Program-made: the position numbers and the translations under genes
Notes under the pieces: model-generated
What the model saw: the letters and a program-made list of their open reading frames with translations, nothing else
What the model was told of the DNA's origin: nothing
The model's database searches: none
NCBI RefSeq assembly: GCF_042738955.1
Contig: NZ_JBHYHC010000029.1
Location: 1-64,000 of the forward strand
Length of the DNA: 64,000 nt
Reading direction: 5' to 3'
From: Umezawaea sp042738955
Lineage (GTDB): Bacteria > Actinomycetota > Actinomycetes > Mycobacteriales > Pseudonocardiaceae
Part shown: positions 1 through 6,721 of the stretch, piece by piece
Numbering within the stretch: the stretch's first letter is position 1
How the letters are laid out: the number at the start of each line of letters is the position of its first letter

Positions 1-15
1 CGCAAATTATTTCGA

Positions 16-70
16 TGCTTTTCAAAGTTTGTCAAGGCTGGAAAGACGCCTTGACAAACTTTGAAAAGCA
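16..70. repeat. Perfect 23-bp inverted repeat, 9-nt loop
   Basis: The arms at 16-38 and 48-70 are exact reverse complements around a 9-base spacer. They are A/T-rich (about 40% G+C) in a roughly 70% G+C region. Each arm contains TTGACA when read on one strand. No T-tract follows, so it is not a classical intrinsic terminator. It lies about 130 bases upstream of the first gene. A TAGGAT hexamer at 82-87 sits 15 bases after a TTGAAA in the right arm and could be a -10 box. An operator, a promoter-embedded palindrome or an upstream gene's terminator are all possible. Confidence 0.75.
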
Positions 71-201
71 CGAACTGCGCTTAGGATCGGGGTGGTGCCA
101 GGGGTCTGGGTGTCGTCCAGGTTGCGTGCTCCCGTTTTTGGTGCGGGGCCGGTGATGCCGAGCCATTTTAAAACAACGAGAAGCAAAGGAGAGTGAGTCC
201 C

Positions 202-1476
202 GTGGCGCCAGGTAGGGATCCGGTGGTGGACACGGTCCGGGCAATAGCGGTGGTCGGCGTAGTGGTGGGCCACTGGCTGGTCACGTCACTCGTGGCTGGC
301 CCGAACGGTATGACCATCGACAGTCCGTTGCGTTCCATGTCGTCTCTTGCCCCGGTCTCCTGGGTCTTGCAAACACTGGGCTTGTTCTTCTTCGTAGGCG
401 GCTTCTCCGCAGCTCGCTCCCACTCGCCCTTACTGGCCCGCGTCAAACGAGTAGCCATTGCCGTAGGGGCACTACTCGGCATCTGGCTCCTGGTGCTAGC
501 CGGCCTGTGGTTTCGAGGGATACCGCAAACCACGTTCCTGGTAATCGTTCACCTGATAATCACGCCGCTCTGGTTCATCGGCGTCTACATCCTGCTATCA
601 GCCCTAACCCCGGCCTTCCGCTATCTGGACCGCCACCTCGGCACAGCAGCAGCCCTAATCCCCATCGCCCTCGTCCTACTCCTGAACCTGGGCTCCCTGA
701 ACGTCCTGGCAGTCTGGTGGGCCCCGTGGCAACTCGGCATAGCCATCGCCCGAACAGGAATGCGCCGCTCCTGGGGCCTGATCCTCTTCCTGACCGGTGC
801 AGCGGCCCTAGCGGCATCCATCCACTACTTCGGCTACTCCATCAGCGCAGTGGGCATGCCAGGCGAACGCTCGAACCTCGCCCCACCCACCCCGGCAGCC
901 CTATCCCTGGCCATCGCGCAAATCGGCCTGGTCCTGCTGATCCAGCCCAAACTCCCCAACACCAGCCACATCAACAAAAAAGCGCTCCCGATCTTCCTCA
1001 CCCACCAGAGCGCCCTGCTGGCCGTCACCCTCATCGCCTCGGCGATCGCGCCTCTCCCAGGCCTCCACACCGCACCCACAACCCCGGCCTGGCTAGGCGA
1101 GCGCCTTCTCTGGCTCCCGGTGTTCGGCCTGGTGACTTGGGTGTTGCTTCGCGACCGCCGCCAGCAGCGCCAAGGCGATCGTGCTCACGTGGAGGACCAC
1201 GCCGAGCGTGTTCGGTTCCAGCACCAGCAGCGGGGGCACGCAGGCCATCGCGGCGAGCAGCCACGAGCGTCTGCCGTGGCATGTGCCCGCTCTGGCCATG
1301 TGGAGCAGGTACCAGCCGAGCAGCAGGTGGATCAGGTTCTGCAACGGGTCGACCTGCAAGACGATCAGGGTGGCGGTGGTGCCCGCGAAACCCGTTGCCA
1401 CGAAGCCGAGTACGCCGAACGCGCCGAAGGCGACGCCCAGGGTGGCCGCCAGGCGGGAGCGGTGGGATTCGGCTGA
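202..1476 (+). CDS. Acyltransferase-3-like integral membrane protein with an over-extended 3' end
   Basis: The first ~320 residues are a polytopic membrane protein of the acyltransferase 3 type, which moves acyl groups onto sugars, lipids or antibiotics at the membrane. Support comes from an N-terminal RAIAV...VVGHW segment, about nine hydrophobic helices and a GMPGERSNLAPPT motif shared with the neighbour at 1093-3279. The GTG at 202 follows AAGGAG with ten bases spacing; a GTG at 193 sits too close to it. After WLPVFGLVTWVLLRDR the frame runs about 100 more residues of polar, Gln/Arg-rich sequence that is simply the antisense of the convergent gene. The ancestral stop (near 1170) has therefore probably been lost. 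Substrate unknown. Confidence 0.75.
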   Translation: MAPGRDPVVDTVRAIAVVGVVVGHWLVTSLVAGPNGMTIDSPLRSMSSLAPVSWVLQTLGLFFFVGGFSAARSHSPLLARVKRVAIAVGALLGIWLLVLAGLWFRGIPQTTFLVIVHLIITPLWFIGVYILLSALTPAFRYLDRHLGTAAALIPIALVLLLNLGSLNVLAVWWAPWQLGIAIARTGMRRSWGLILFLTGAAALAASIHYFGYSISAVGMPGERSNLAPPTPAALSLAIAQIGLVLLIQPKLPNTSHINKKALPIFLTHQSALLAVTLIASAIAPLPGLHTAPTTPAWLGERLLWLPVFGLVTWVLLRDRRQQRQGDRAHVEDHAERVRFQHQQRGHAGHRGEQPRASAVACARSGHVEQVPAEQQVDQVLQRVDLQDDQGGGGARETRCHEAEYAERAEGDAQGGRQAGAVGFG

Positions 1477-3279
1477 GGTCCAGTGGAAGCCGGGGGAGCG
1501 GGAGGCGTGGCTTTCGAACCGGTGGAACACCAGCAGGACCGGCATGAGGAGCAGGACCAGGACGGCCAGCCAGCGGGGGCGGGCGAGCCAGTCGGCGACG
1601 GTGAACGCGGCCGCGTCGGGGGCGTCCAGGAGGCCCAGGACGCCGACCACCGCTGCCAGCACGGTGAGGTATCCGAGGTACACGGTCATCGGGGCGGTGC
1701 GGGCGAAGGTGACCACGCTCCACTGACGTCTGCCGGACAGCCAGAGGGTGGTGCGTTCGCGGAACAGGGCGACCAGGCAGATCTGGCCCAGGCCCAAGAC
1801 GAGCAGGCAGACGGTGGGTGGGCTGAGGTTCGAGCCCGCCTCGCCGGGCATGGCCATCATCGTGCGGGGGTAGCCGCCGTAGGTGATCAGGCCGAGCAGG
1901 GCGGGGACGGTCAAGGAGGCGAGGACGCTGAGGACCTTGCGGGACACCCGTTGGAGGCTGCCGTCGGCGTAGAAGAAGCCCAACTGCTGGAGCAGCAGCG
2001 CGCCGAGCATGAGGTTCAGGTAGCCGCCCGTGCGCCAGTCGAAGATGACCCGCACGCCGTCCACGGTGACCATCACGACGGTCAGCACCAAGGGGGTGCC
2101 CAGGCGGAGTTGTCTGTGCAGCCAGGCCATCAGCGGGGTCACTGCTACCGCGACCAGGTACACGCCGAGGAACCACAGCGGGTACGCGATGAGCCTGCCG
2201 AACGCCTCCACGCGGACCTTGGGGACGTCCAGCAACTCCAGCGGGAGCGGCAGGACGAGCCAGGCGAGGACGAACGCCAGCACGGGGCGCAGGAGCCAGG
2301 CGATGCGGCTGGACAGGTAGCGGCCGTAGCCGCCGTGGTCGGACTTGATCTCCTGCCAGGCGAGCATGTTGGCGTGGCCGCCCGCGAAGAAGAAGATCGG
2401 GATGGCCTGGAGGACCCACGTCAGCAGCCACAGCCAGTTGGCGCTCACGCCCGCCCAGTGCATGACCGTGAGCACGGACTGGCCGAGCACGACGAGGCCG
2501 AGGCTGGCCAGGCGGAGGAACGTGGCGTAGCGGTCCTGCTTCGCGGGGCGCGGGACGAAGTCGACCGGCAGCTTGGTGACCTTGTCGCGCTTGCGGCCCG
2601 GCAGGCGGGCCAGCAGGAGGAACACGACCACGGCGCTGCCGAAGCCCCAGGCGAGCACCGGCTCGTGGCCCGGCGGGCCCCAGCGCTGGCGCCACGAGTT
2701 GAAGCCGAGGCCGCCCGCGTAGAGCTGCGCCACGGCGTGGCACTGGGCCTCGGAGTCGCGGGGGTTGTTGTGGCACTGGGCGTGCATGTCGCGGGACAGC
2801 TGCGCGTCGATGGACCTGCGCGCGTCCGGGCCGAGCGGCTGGCCCTTGTTCTCCGCGTAGCGGAGGAGGTCGTAGCCGAGGTCGTGCGCCTTGCAGGCCA
2901 GGCCGAAGTTCCACTCGGTCTCACCGGCGGGGCCGGAGCACTCGCCGTCCGGGTGGTAGGCGCGCACGGTGCCGTCCGCGGTCGTGGTGACCTGCGGGTT
3001 GCGGCCCTGGACCTGGCCGAAGTCCTTCGGGAAGTCGTCGAGCGGGTTGTGCGTCCTGCTCGGGTTGGTCATGGACTGGACGGCCTTGGCCGCCGCCGCC
3101 ACGTCCGCGCTCATCGGCCGGTCGTCGGTCGCGCCCGCCGGTCGGGAGGCGATCACGCCGCAGACGAACACGGCGAGCGCCACCAGGAGGAATCGGAACC
3201 ACGCCGGTAAGCGGGAGAGGAGCCGGAAGCCCGGCCACCCGCCTTCGTGCGCGCTGTTGTTTGCCGGTGCTTCGCCCAT
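1093..3279 (-). CDS. Phospholipase A2 - acyltransferase 3 - DUF4383-like fusion, membrane-bound
   Basis: About 728 residues in three parts. Residues ~20-45 are a hydrophobic anchor or signal. Residues ~70-200 match prokaryotic phospholipase A2: an ACKAHDLGYD block with the His-Asp dyad, a later SIDAQLSRDM segment and paired Cys residues. Residues ~210-600 form a ten-helix acyltransferase-3 domain containing MPGEAGSNLSPPT, paralogous to the protein at 202-1476. The last ~120 residues (QVDPLQNLIHLLLGWY) resemble DUF4383. The ATG at 3279 is chosen over a TTG two codons upstream; no strong ribosome site is visible. The fusion suggests deacylation and reacylation of lipids in one polypeptide, but that is inference. 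It overlaps its convergent neighbour by 384 bases. Confidence 0.75.
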   Translation of the reverse strand: MGEAPANNSAHEGGWPGFRLLSRLPAWFRFLLVALAVFVCGVIASRPAGATDDRPMSADVAAAAKAVQSMTNPSRTHNPLDDFPKDFGQVQGRNPQVTTTADGTVRAYHPDGECSGPAGETEWNFGLACKAHDLGYDLLRYAENKGQPLGPDARRSIDAQLSRDMHAQCHNNPRDSEAQCHAVAQLYAGGLGFNSWRQRWGPPGHEPVLAWGFGSAVVVFLLLARLPGRKRDKVTKLPVDFVPRPAKQDRYATFLRLASLGLVVLGQSVLTVMHWAGVSANWLWLLTWVLQAIPIFFFAGGHANMLAWQEIKSDHGGYGRYLSSRIAWLLRPVLAFVLAWLVLPLPLELLDVPKVRVEAFGRLIAYPLWFLGVYLVAVAVTPLMAWLHRQLRLGTPLVLTVVMVTVDGVRVIFDWRTGGYLNLMLGALLLQQLGFFYADGSLQRVSRKVLSVLASLTVPALLGLITYGGYPRTMMAMPGEAGSNLSPPTVCLLVLGLGQICLVALFRERTTLWLSGRRQWSVVTFARTAPMTVYLGYLTVLAAVVGVLGLLDAPDAAAFTVADWLARPRWLAVLVLLLMPVLLVFHRFESHASRSPGFHWTSAESHRSRLAATLGVAFGAFGVLGFVATGFAGTTATLIVLQVDPLQNLIHLLLGWYLLHMARAGTCHGRRSWLLAAMACVPPLLVLEPNTLGVVLHVSTIALALLAAVAKQHPSHQAEHREPEKALA

Positions 3280-3338
3280 TGGCAAGCCAGGTTACGGAAT
3301 GACAACGCTCGATCGCTAGTCGGGTGTTTAGCCGCAGG

Positions 3339-3947
3339 TCAGGGGACCGGGGTTTCCTCGAGAGCGCCCGCGGTGGTCAGCGAGGCGAGCGCCATCCTGG
3401 TCAGCAGGGCGGCCATCTGGGCGCGGTCGAGGTGGGCGCTGTGCGGCGTGGAGTTGATCAGCCCGAACACCGCGTGCGCGGCGGCGCGGGCGGTCGGCTC
3501 GTCCACGGTCGTGACGGTCCGCTGGATGGTCTCCACCCACACCTCGACGTACCGCCGCTGCAACGCCCGCACGCGGCGGCGGTCCGGGTCGGTCAGGTTC
3601 GCCAGGTTCCGGATCTGGACCGTGATGAGCGCCGGGTCGTCCAAGGCGAAGTCGACGTGCCAGCCGACGAGGGCGCGCAGCGCGTCGTCCGGACCGGTCG
3701 ACGCCTCCACCCGCTCCTGGCCGCCGTCGAGCAGGCGTTCGCTGATCGACGTCAGCATCTCGCCGAGCATCGCGTCCTTGCTGCGGAAGTGGCGGTAGAG
3801 CGCGGGGCCCGAGATGCCGACGGCCGCGCCGATGTCGTCGATGCCCACGCCGTGGAAGCCGTGGCGGGCGAAGAGCTCGGCCGCTGCCGTGAGGATCTGC
3901 TCGCGGCGGGTCGGCTTGACGGGGTCGGTGTCCGGCACGTCCACCAT
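3339..3947 (-). CDS. TetR-family repressor of the acyl-CoA carboxylase operon (AccR-like)
   Basis: 202 residues with an N-terminal helix-turn-helix (residues ~15-60: RREQILTAAAELFARHGF, then ISGPALYRHFRSKDAML) and a ligand-binding helical C-terminus. It is divergent from the lipase and carboxylase genes. A 16-bp GTTAGC-N4-GTGAAC element at 3962-3977 lies just before its start, and two close relatives sit before the carboxylase operon at 5053-5093. It therefore probably represses both and is released by a short-chain acyl-CoA. A TAGGAT box at 3946-3951 overlaps the ATG, so a leaderless start at the GTG at 3938 is a real alternative. Regulator identity is inferred from site and context. Confidence 0.8.
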   Translation of the reverse strand: MVDVPDTDPVKPTRREQILTAAAELFARHGFHGVGIDDIGAAVGISGPALYRHFRSKDAMLGEMLTSISERLLDGGQERVEASTGPDDALRALVGWHVDFALDDPALITVQIRNLANLTDPDRRRVRALQRRYVEVWVETIQRTVTTVDEPTARAAAHAVFGLINSTPHSAHLDRAQMAALLTRMALASLTTAGALEETPVP

Positions 3948-3961
3948 CCTAGGTCCACCGG

Positions 3962-3977
3962 GTTAGCGAACGTGAAC
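3962..3977. promoter_or_regulatory. Operator-like 16-bp element before the TetR gene
   Basis: The element has half sites GTTAGC and GTGAAC separated by four bases. It has the same length and outer bases as the two palindromes at 5053-5068 and 5078-5093. It covers the expected -35 zone of the TetR gene, so autoregulation is likely. The right half is degenerate, making it the weakest of the three copies. Confidence 0.6.
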
Positions 3978-4032
3978 CTCGCTCGGGAGCGGACGCGGTG
4001 GGTGGAGATCGACAAGATCGGTACACGATCCG

Positions 4033-4062
4033 TTGACTTTTGACCTGATCTGTTTATATAGA
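4033..4062 (+). promoter_or_regulatory. Vegetative-type promoter for the SGNH lipase gene
   Basis: TTGACT at 4033-4038 is followed after 18 bases by TATAGA at 4057-4062 (or after 16 bases by TATATA). This is the most A/T-rich stretch of the region. It would give a leader of about 60 bases before the ATG at 4131. It reads as a housekeeping sigma promoter; no operator palindrome overlaps it. Confidence 0.55.
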
Positions 4063-4130
4063 CGACTCCCCTGGTAACAATCGTTGTGCTCGGCATCACA
4101 CCCTGCGTTGCTTCTCCTGGGGAGACCTCG

Positions 4131-4925
4131 ATGCGCCCTGCGCGTTTCCTGGCAATCGCGGCACTGGCCGCCGCCGCTGTCCTGTCAACCGCCCTACCTG
4201 CGGCTGCCGCCCCCGCGGCCGTCAACTACGTCGCTCTCGGTGACTCGTACTCGTCCGGATTGGGGACGGGTTCGTACATTTCGTCGAGCGGTTCCTGCAA
4301 ACGCAGCAACTATTCCTACCCGGCGTTGTGGGCCGCCGCGCATTCCGTCACCTCATTCACCTTCGTGGCCTGTTCGGGTGCGCGCACGGGTGACGTGCTC
4401 AACAACCAGGTGGGCTCGTTGAGCGCGTCCACCACGTTGGCGACCATCTCGATCGGCGGGAACGACGCCGGGTTCACCGACGTCATCACGACCTGCACCT
4501 TCGGGTCGGACCAGGACTGCGTGAACCGCACGAACACGGCGAAGGCGTACGCCCAGAACACCCTGCCGGGCCTGCTCGACGGCGTGTACGCGCAGATCCG
4601 GAACCGCGCGCCCTCGGCGAAGGTGGTCGTCATGGGCTACCCGCGCATCTACAAGGTGCCCGGCTCCTGCAACGTCGGGCTGAGCGACACCAAGCGGGCC
4701 GCGATCAACTCCGCGTCCGACGTGCTGGCCTCGGTCATCTCCGGGCGGGCCGGGGCGAGGGCGTTCGCCTACCAGGACGTGCGGAGCGCGTTCACCGGGC
4801 ACGAGATCTGCTCGGGCGACTGGTGGCTGAACAGCCTGAGCTTCCCGGTGGACGAGTCCTACCACCCGAACAAGAACGGCCAGAAGCTCGGTTACCTGCC
4901 CGCCCTGACGGCGGCGACGGGCTGA
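4131..4925 (+). CDS. Secreted SGNH/GDSL lipase-esterase
   Basis: 264 residues. A signal peptide (MRPARF then a long Ala/Leu stretch ending PAAAA) is followed by the SGNH fold. Block I GDSYSSG carries the catalytic Ser about ten residues into the mature protein, GGND is block III, and DESYHPN supplies the catalytic Asp/His near the C-terminus. Cys pairs suggest disulfides, as in the Streptomyces extracellular lipase group. The ATG at 4131 follows GGGGAG. It hydrolyses acyl esters outside the cell and could feed fatty or branched acids to the catabolic operon downstream, although it has its own promoter and terminator. Confidence 0.9.
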   Translation: MRPARFLAIAALAAAAVLSTALPAAAAPAAVNYVALGDSYSSGLGTGSYISSSGSCKRSNYSYPALWAAAHSVTSFTFVACSGARTGDVLNNQVGSLSASTTLATISIGGNDAGFTDVITTCTFGSDQDCVNRTNTAKAYAQNTLPGLLDGVYAQIRNRAPSAKVVVMGYPRIYKVPGSCNVGLSDTKRAAINSASDVLASVISGRAGARAFAYQDVRSAFTGHEICSGDWWLNSLSFPVDESYHPNKNGQKLGYLPALTAATG

Positions 4926-4961
4926 GGCCTGCGGCTTCCGCGGCTCGGTGAGGGTCGGGCC

Positions 4962-4980
4962 GCGGGAGCCGTGCTCCCGC
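4962..4980 (+). terminator. Hairpin after the lipase gene
   Basis: GCGGGAGC and GCTCCCGC pair perfectly around a CGT loop, 37 bases after the lipase stop. A second, imperfect GC-rich pairing lies just upstream. There is no T-run, as is usual for actinomycete terminators. Confidence 0.55.
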
Positions 4981-5052
4981 ATGTCGGGACGGCCTCGTCA
5001 GGTGTGGTCGCCGAGAACCTGCGATGGTGAAGGGCGTCCGGTGGACGGGCGT

Positions 5053-5093
5053 GTTAACAGGCGCTAACATCGGGGGAGTTAACGGCTGCTAAC
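5053..5093. promoter_or_regulatory. Two tandem GTTAAC-N4-GCTAAC operators before accD1
   Basis: The sites are at 5053-5068 (GTTAACAGGCGCTAAC) and 5078-5093 (GTTAACGGCTGCTAAC). Their centres are 25 bp apart. They lie 18-59 bases upstream of the carboxylase start codon, where a bound repressor would block initiation. They match the GTTAA-N6-TTAAC type that I recall for AccR of Streptomyces avermitilis, apart from one base. The likely ligand-binding partner is the TetR encoded at 3339-3947. Confidence 0.75.
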
Positions 5094-5111
5094 CACCCTC
5101 GCGAGGAGCCC

Positions 5112-6716
5112 ATGGACGCCCCGGTCCTGCGTACCGCCGCCGATCCCTCCGGTGAGGCGTTCCAGCGCTACGCGAAGGAGCACGCCACCCTCGTCGACGA
5201 GCTGCGGGCGAAGCTCGCGAAGGCCGGGCGGGGTGGTCCGGAGAAGTCGCGCGAGCGGCACGTGGCGCGCGGCAAGCTGCTGCCCCGCGACCGGGTGGAC
5301 GCGCTGGTGGATCCGGGGTCGCCGTTCCTGGAGCTGTCGCCGCTGGCCGCCGACGGCATGTACGCCGACGAGGCCCCCGCCGCCGGGATCATCACCGGGG
5401 TCGGCCGGGTGTCCGGGCGCGAGTGCGTGATCGTCGCCAACGACGCCACGGTCAAGGGCGGCACGTACTACCCGATCACCGTCAAGAAGCACCTGCGCGC
5501 CCAGGAAGTGGCGCTGCACAACAACCTCCCGTGCGTCTACCTCGTCGACTCCGGCGGGGCGTTCCTGCCCCGCCAGGACGAGGTGTTCCCCGACCGCGAG
5601 CACTTCGGTCGGATCTTCTTCAACCAGGCCACGATGTCCAGCCGCGGCATCCCGCAGATCGCCGCGGTGCTGGGGTCGTGCACCGCGGGCGGCGCGTACG
5701 TGCCCGCGATGAGCGACGAGGCCGTGATCGTGCGCAACCAGGGGACGATCTTCCTGGGCGGCCCGCCGCTGGTGAAGGCCGCGACGGGCGAGGTCGTGAC
5801 CGCCGAGGAGCTGGGCGGCGGCGACCTGCACTCGCGCACGTCCGGCGTGACGGACCACCTGGCCGACGACGACCCGCACGCGCTGCGGATGGTCCGGTCG
5901 ATCATCAGCACGCTGGGGCCGCGCGCGCCGAGGCCGTGGGACGTCGAGCCGTCCGAGGAGCCCGCGGTCGACCCGGAGCAGCTCTACGGGGTCGTGCCGA
6001 CGGACAGCCGGACGCCGTACGACGTGCGCGAGGTGATCGCGCGGATCGTCGACGGCAGCCGGTTCCAGGAGTTCAAGAAGGAGTACGGCTCGACGCTGGT
6101 CACCGGTTTCGCGCGCATCCACGGGCACCCCGTGGGGATCGTGGCGAACAACGGGATCCTGTTCGGCGAGTCGGCCGTGAAGGGCGCGCACTTCGTCGAG
6201 TTGTGCGACCAGCGGTCGGTGCCGCTGGTGTTCCTCCAGAACATCAGCGGGTTCATGGTCGGCCGCGAGTACGAGGCGGGCGGCATCGCCAAGCACGGCG
6301 CGAAGATGGTGACCGCGGTGGCGTGCGCGCGGGTGCCCAAGTTCACCGTGGTCATCGGCGGCTCGTTCGGCGCGGGCAACTACTCGATGTGCGGCCGGGC
6401 GTACTCGCCGCGCTACCTGTGGATGTGGCCGAACGCCCGGATCTCGGTGATGGGTGGCGAGCAGGCGGCGTCGGTGCTCGCGACCGTGCGCCGCGACCAG
6501 CTCGGCGACGAGTGGTCGGCCGAGGACGAAGAGGCGTTCAAGGAGCCGATCCGCGCGCAGTACGAGGAGCAGGGCAACCCGTACTACTCCACGGCCCGGC
6601 TGTGGGACGACGGCGTGATCGACCCGATGGACACCCGCCAGGTGCTCGGACTCGCGCTGTCGACGGCGGCCAACGCGCCGCTGGACCCGGTCTCCTACGG
6701 CATCTTCCGGATGTGA
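5112..6716 (+). CDS. accD1: Acyl-CoA carboxylase beta chain (methylcrotonyl-CoA type)
   Basis: 534 residues, the usual length for the carboxyltransferase subunit of methylcrotonyl-CoA carboxylase, which transfers CO2 from carboxybiotin to 3-methylcrotonyl-CoA in leucine breakdown. Visible signatures are the KGGTYYPITVKKHLRAQE and DSGGAFLPRQDEVFPD stretches typical of MCC-beta rather than propionyl-CoA carboxylase, and a GGSFGAGNYSMCGRAYSPR block in the C-terminal half. GAGGAG precedes the ATG at 5112. It heads a tight operon with accA1 (5-base gap) and an acyl-CoA dehydrogenase. The tandem operators just upstream point to TetR control. Related short branched acyl-CoAs may also be substrates. 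Confidence 0.93.
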   Translation: MDAPVLRTAADPSGEAFQRYAKEHATLVDELRAKLAKAGRGGPEKSRERHVARGKLLPRDRVDALVDPGSPFLELSPLAADGMYADEAPAAGIITGVGRVSGRECVIVANDATVKGGTYYPITVKKHLRAQEVALHNNLPCVYLVDSGGAFLPRQDEVFPDREHFGRIFFNQATMSSRGIPQIAAVLGSCTAGGAYVPAMSDEAVIVRNQGTIFLGGPPLVKAATGEVVTAEELGGGDLHSRTSGVTDHLADDDPHALRMVRSIISTLGPRAPRPWDVEPSEEPAVDPEQLYGVVPTDSRTPYDVREVIARIVDGSRFQEFKKEYGSTLVTGFARIHGHPVGIVANNGILFGESAVKGAHFVELCDQRSVPLVFLQNISGFMVGREYEAGGIAKHGAKMVTAVACARVPKFTVVIGGSFGAGNYSMCGRAYSPRYLWMWPNARISVMGGEQAASVLATVRRDQLGDEWSAEDEEAFKEPIRAQYEEQGNPYYSTARLWDDGVIDPMDTRQVLGLALSTAANAPLDPVSYGIFRM

Positions 6717-6721
6717 GCGGC

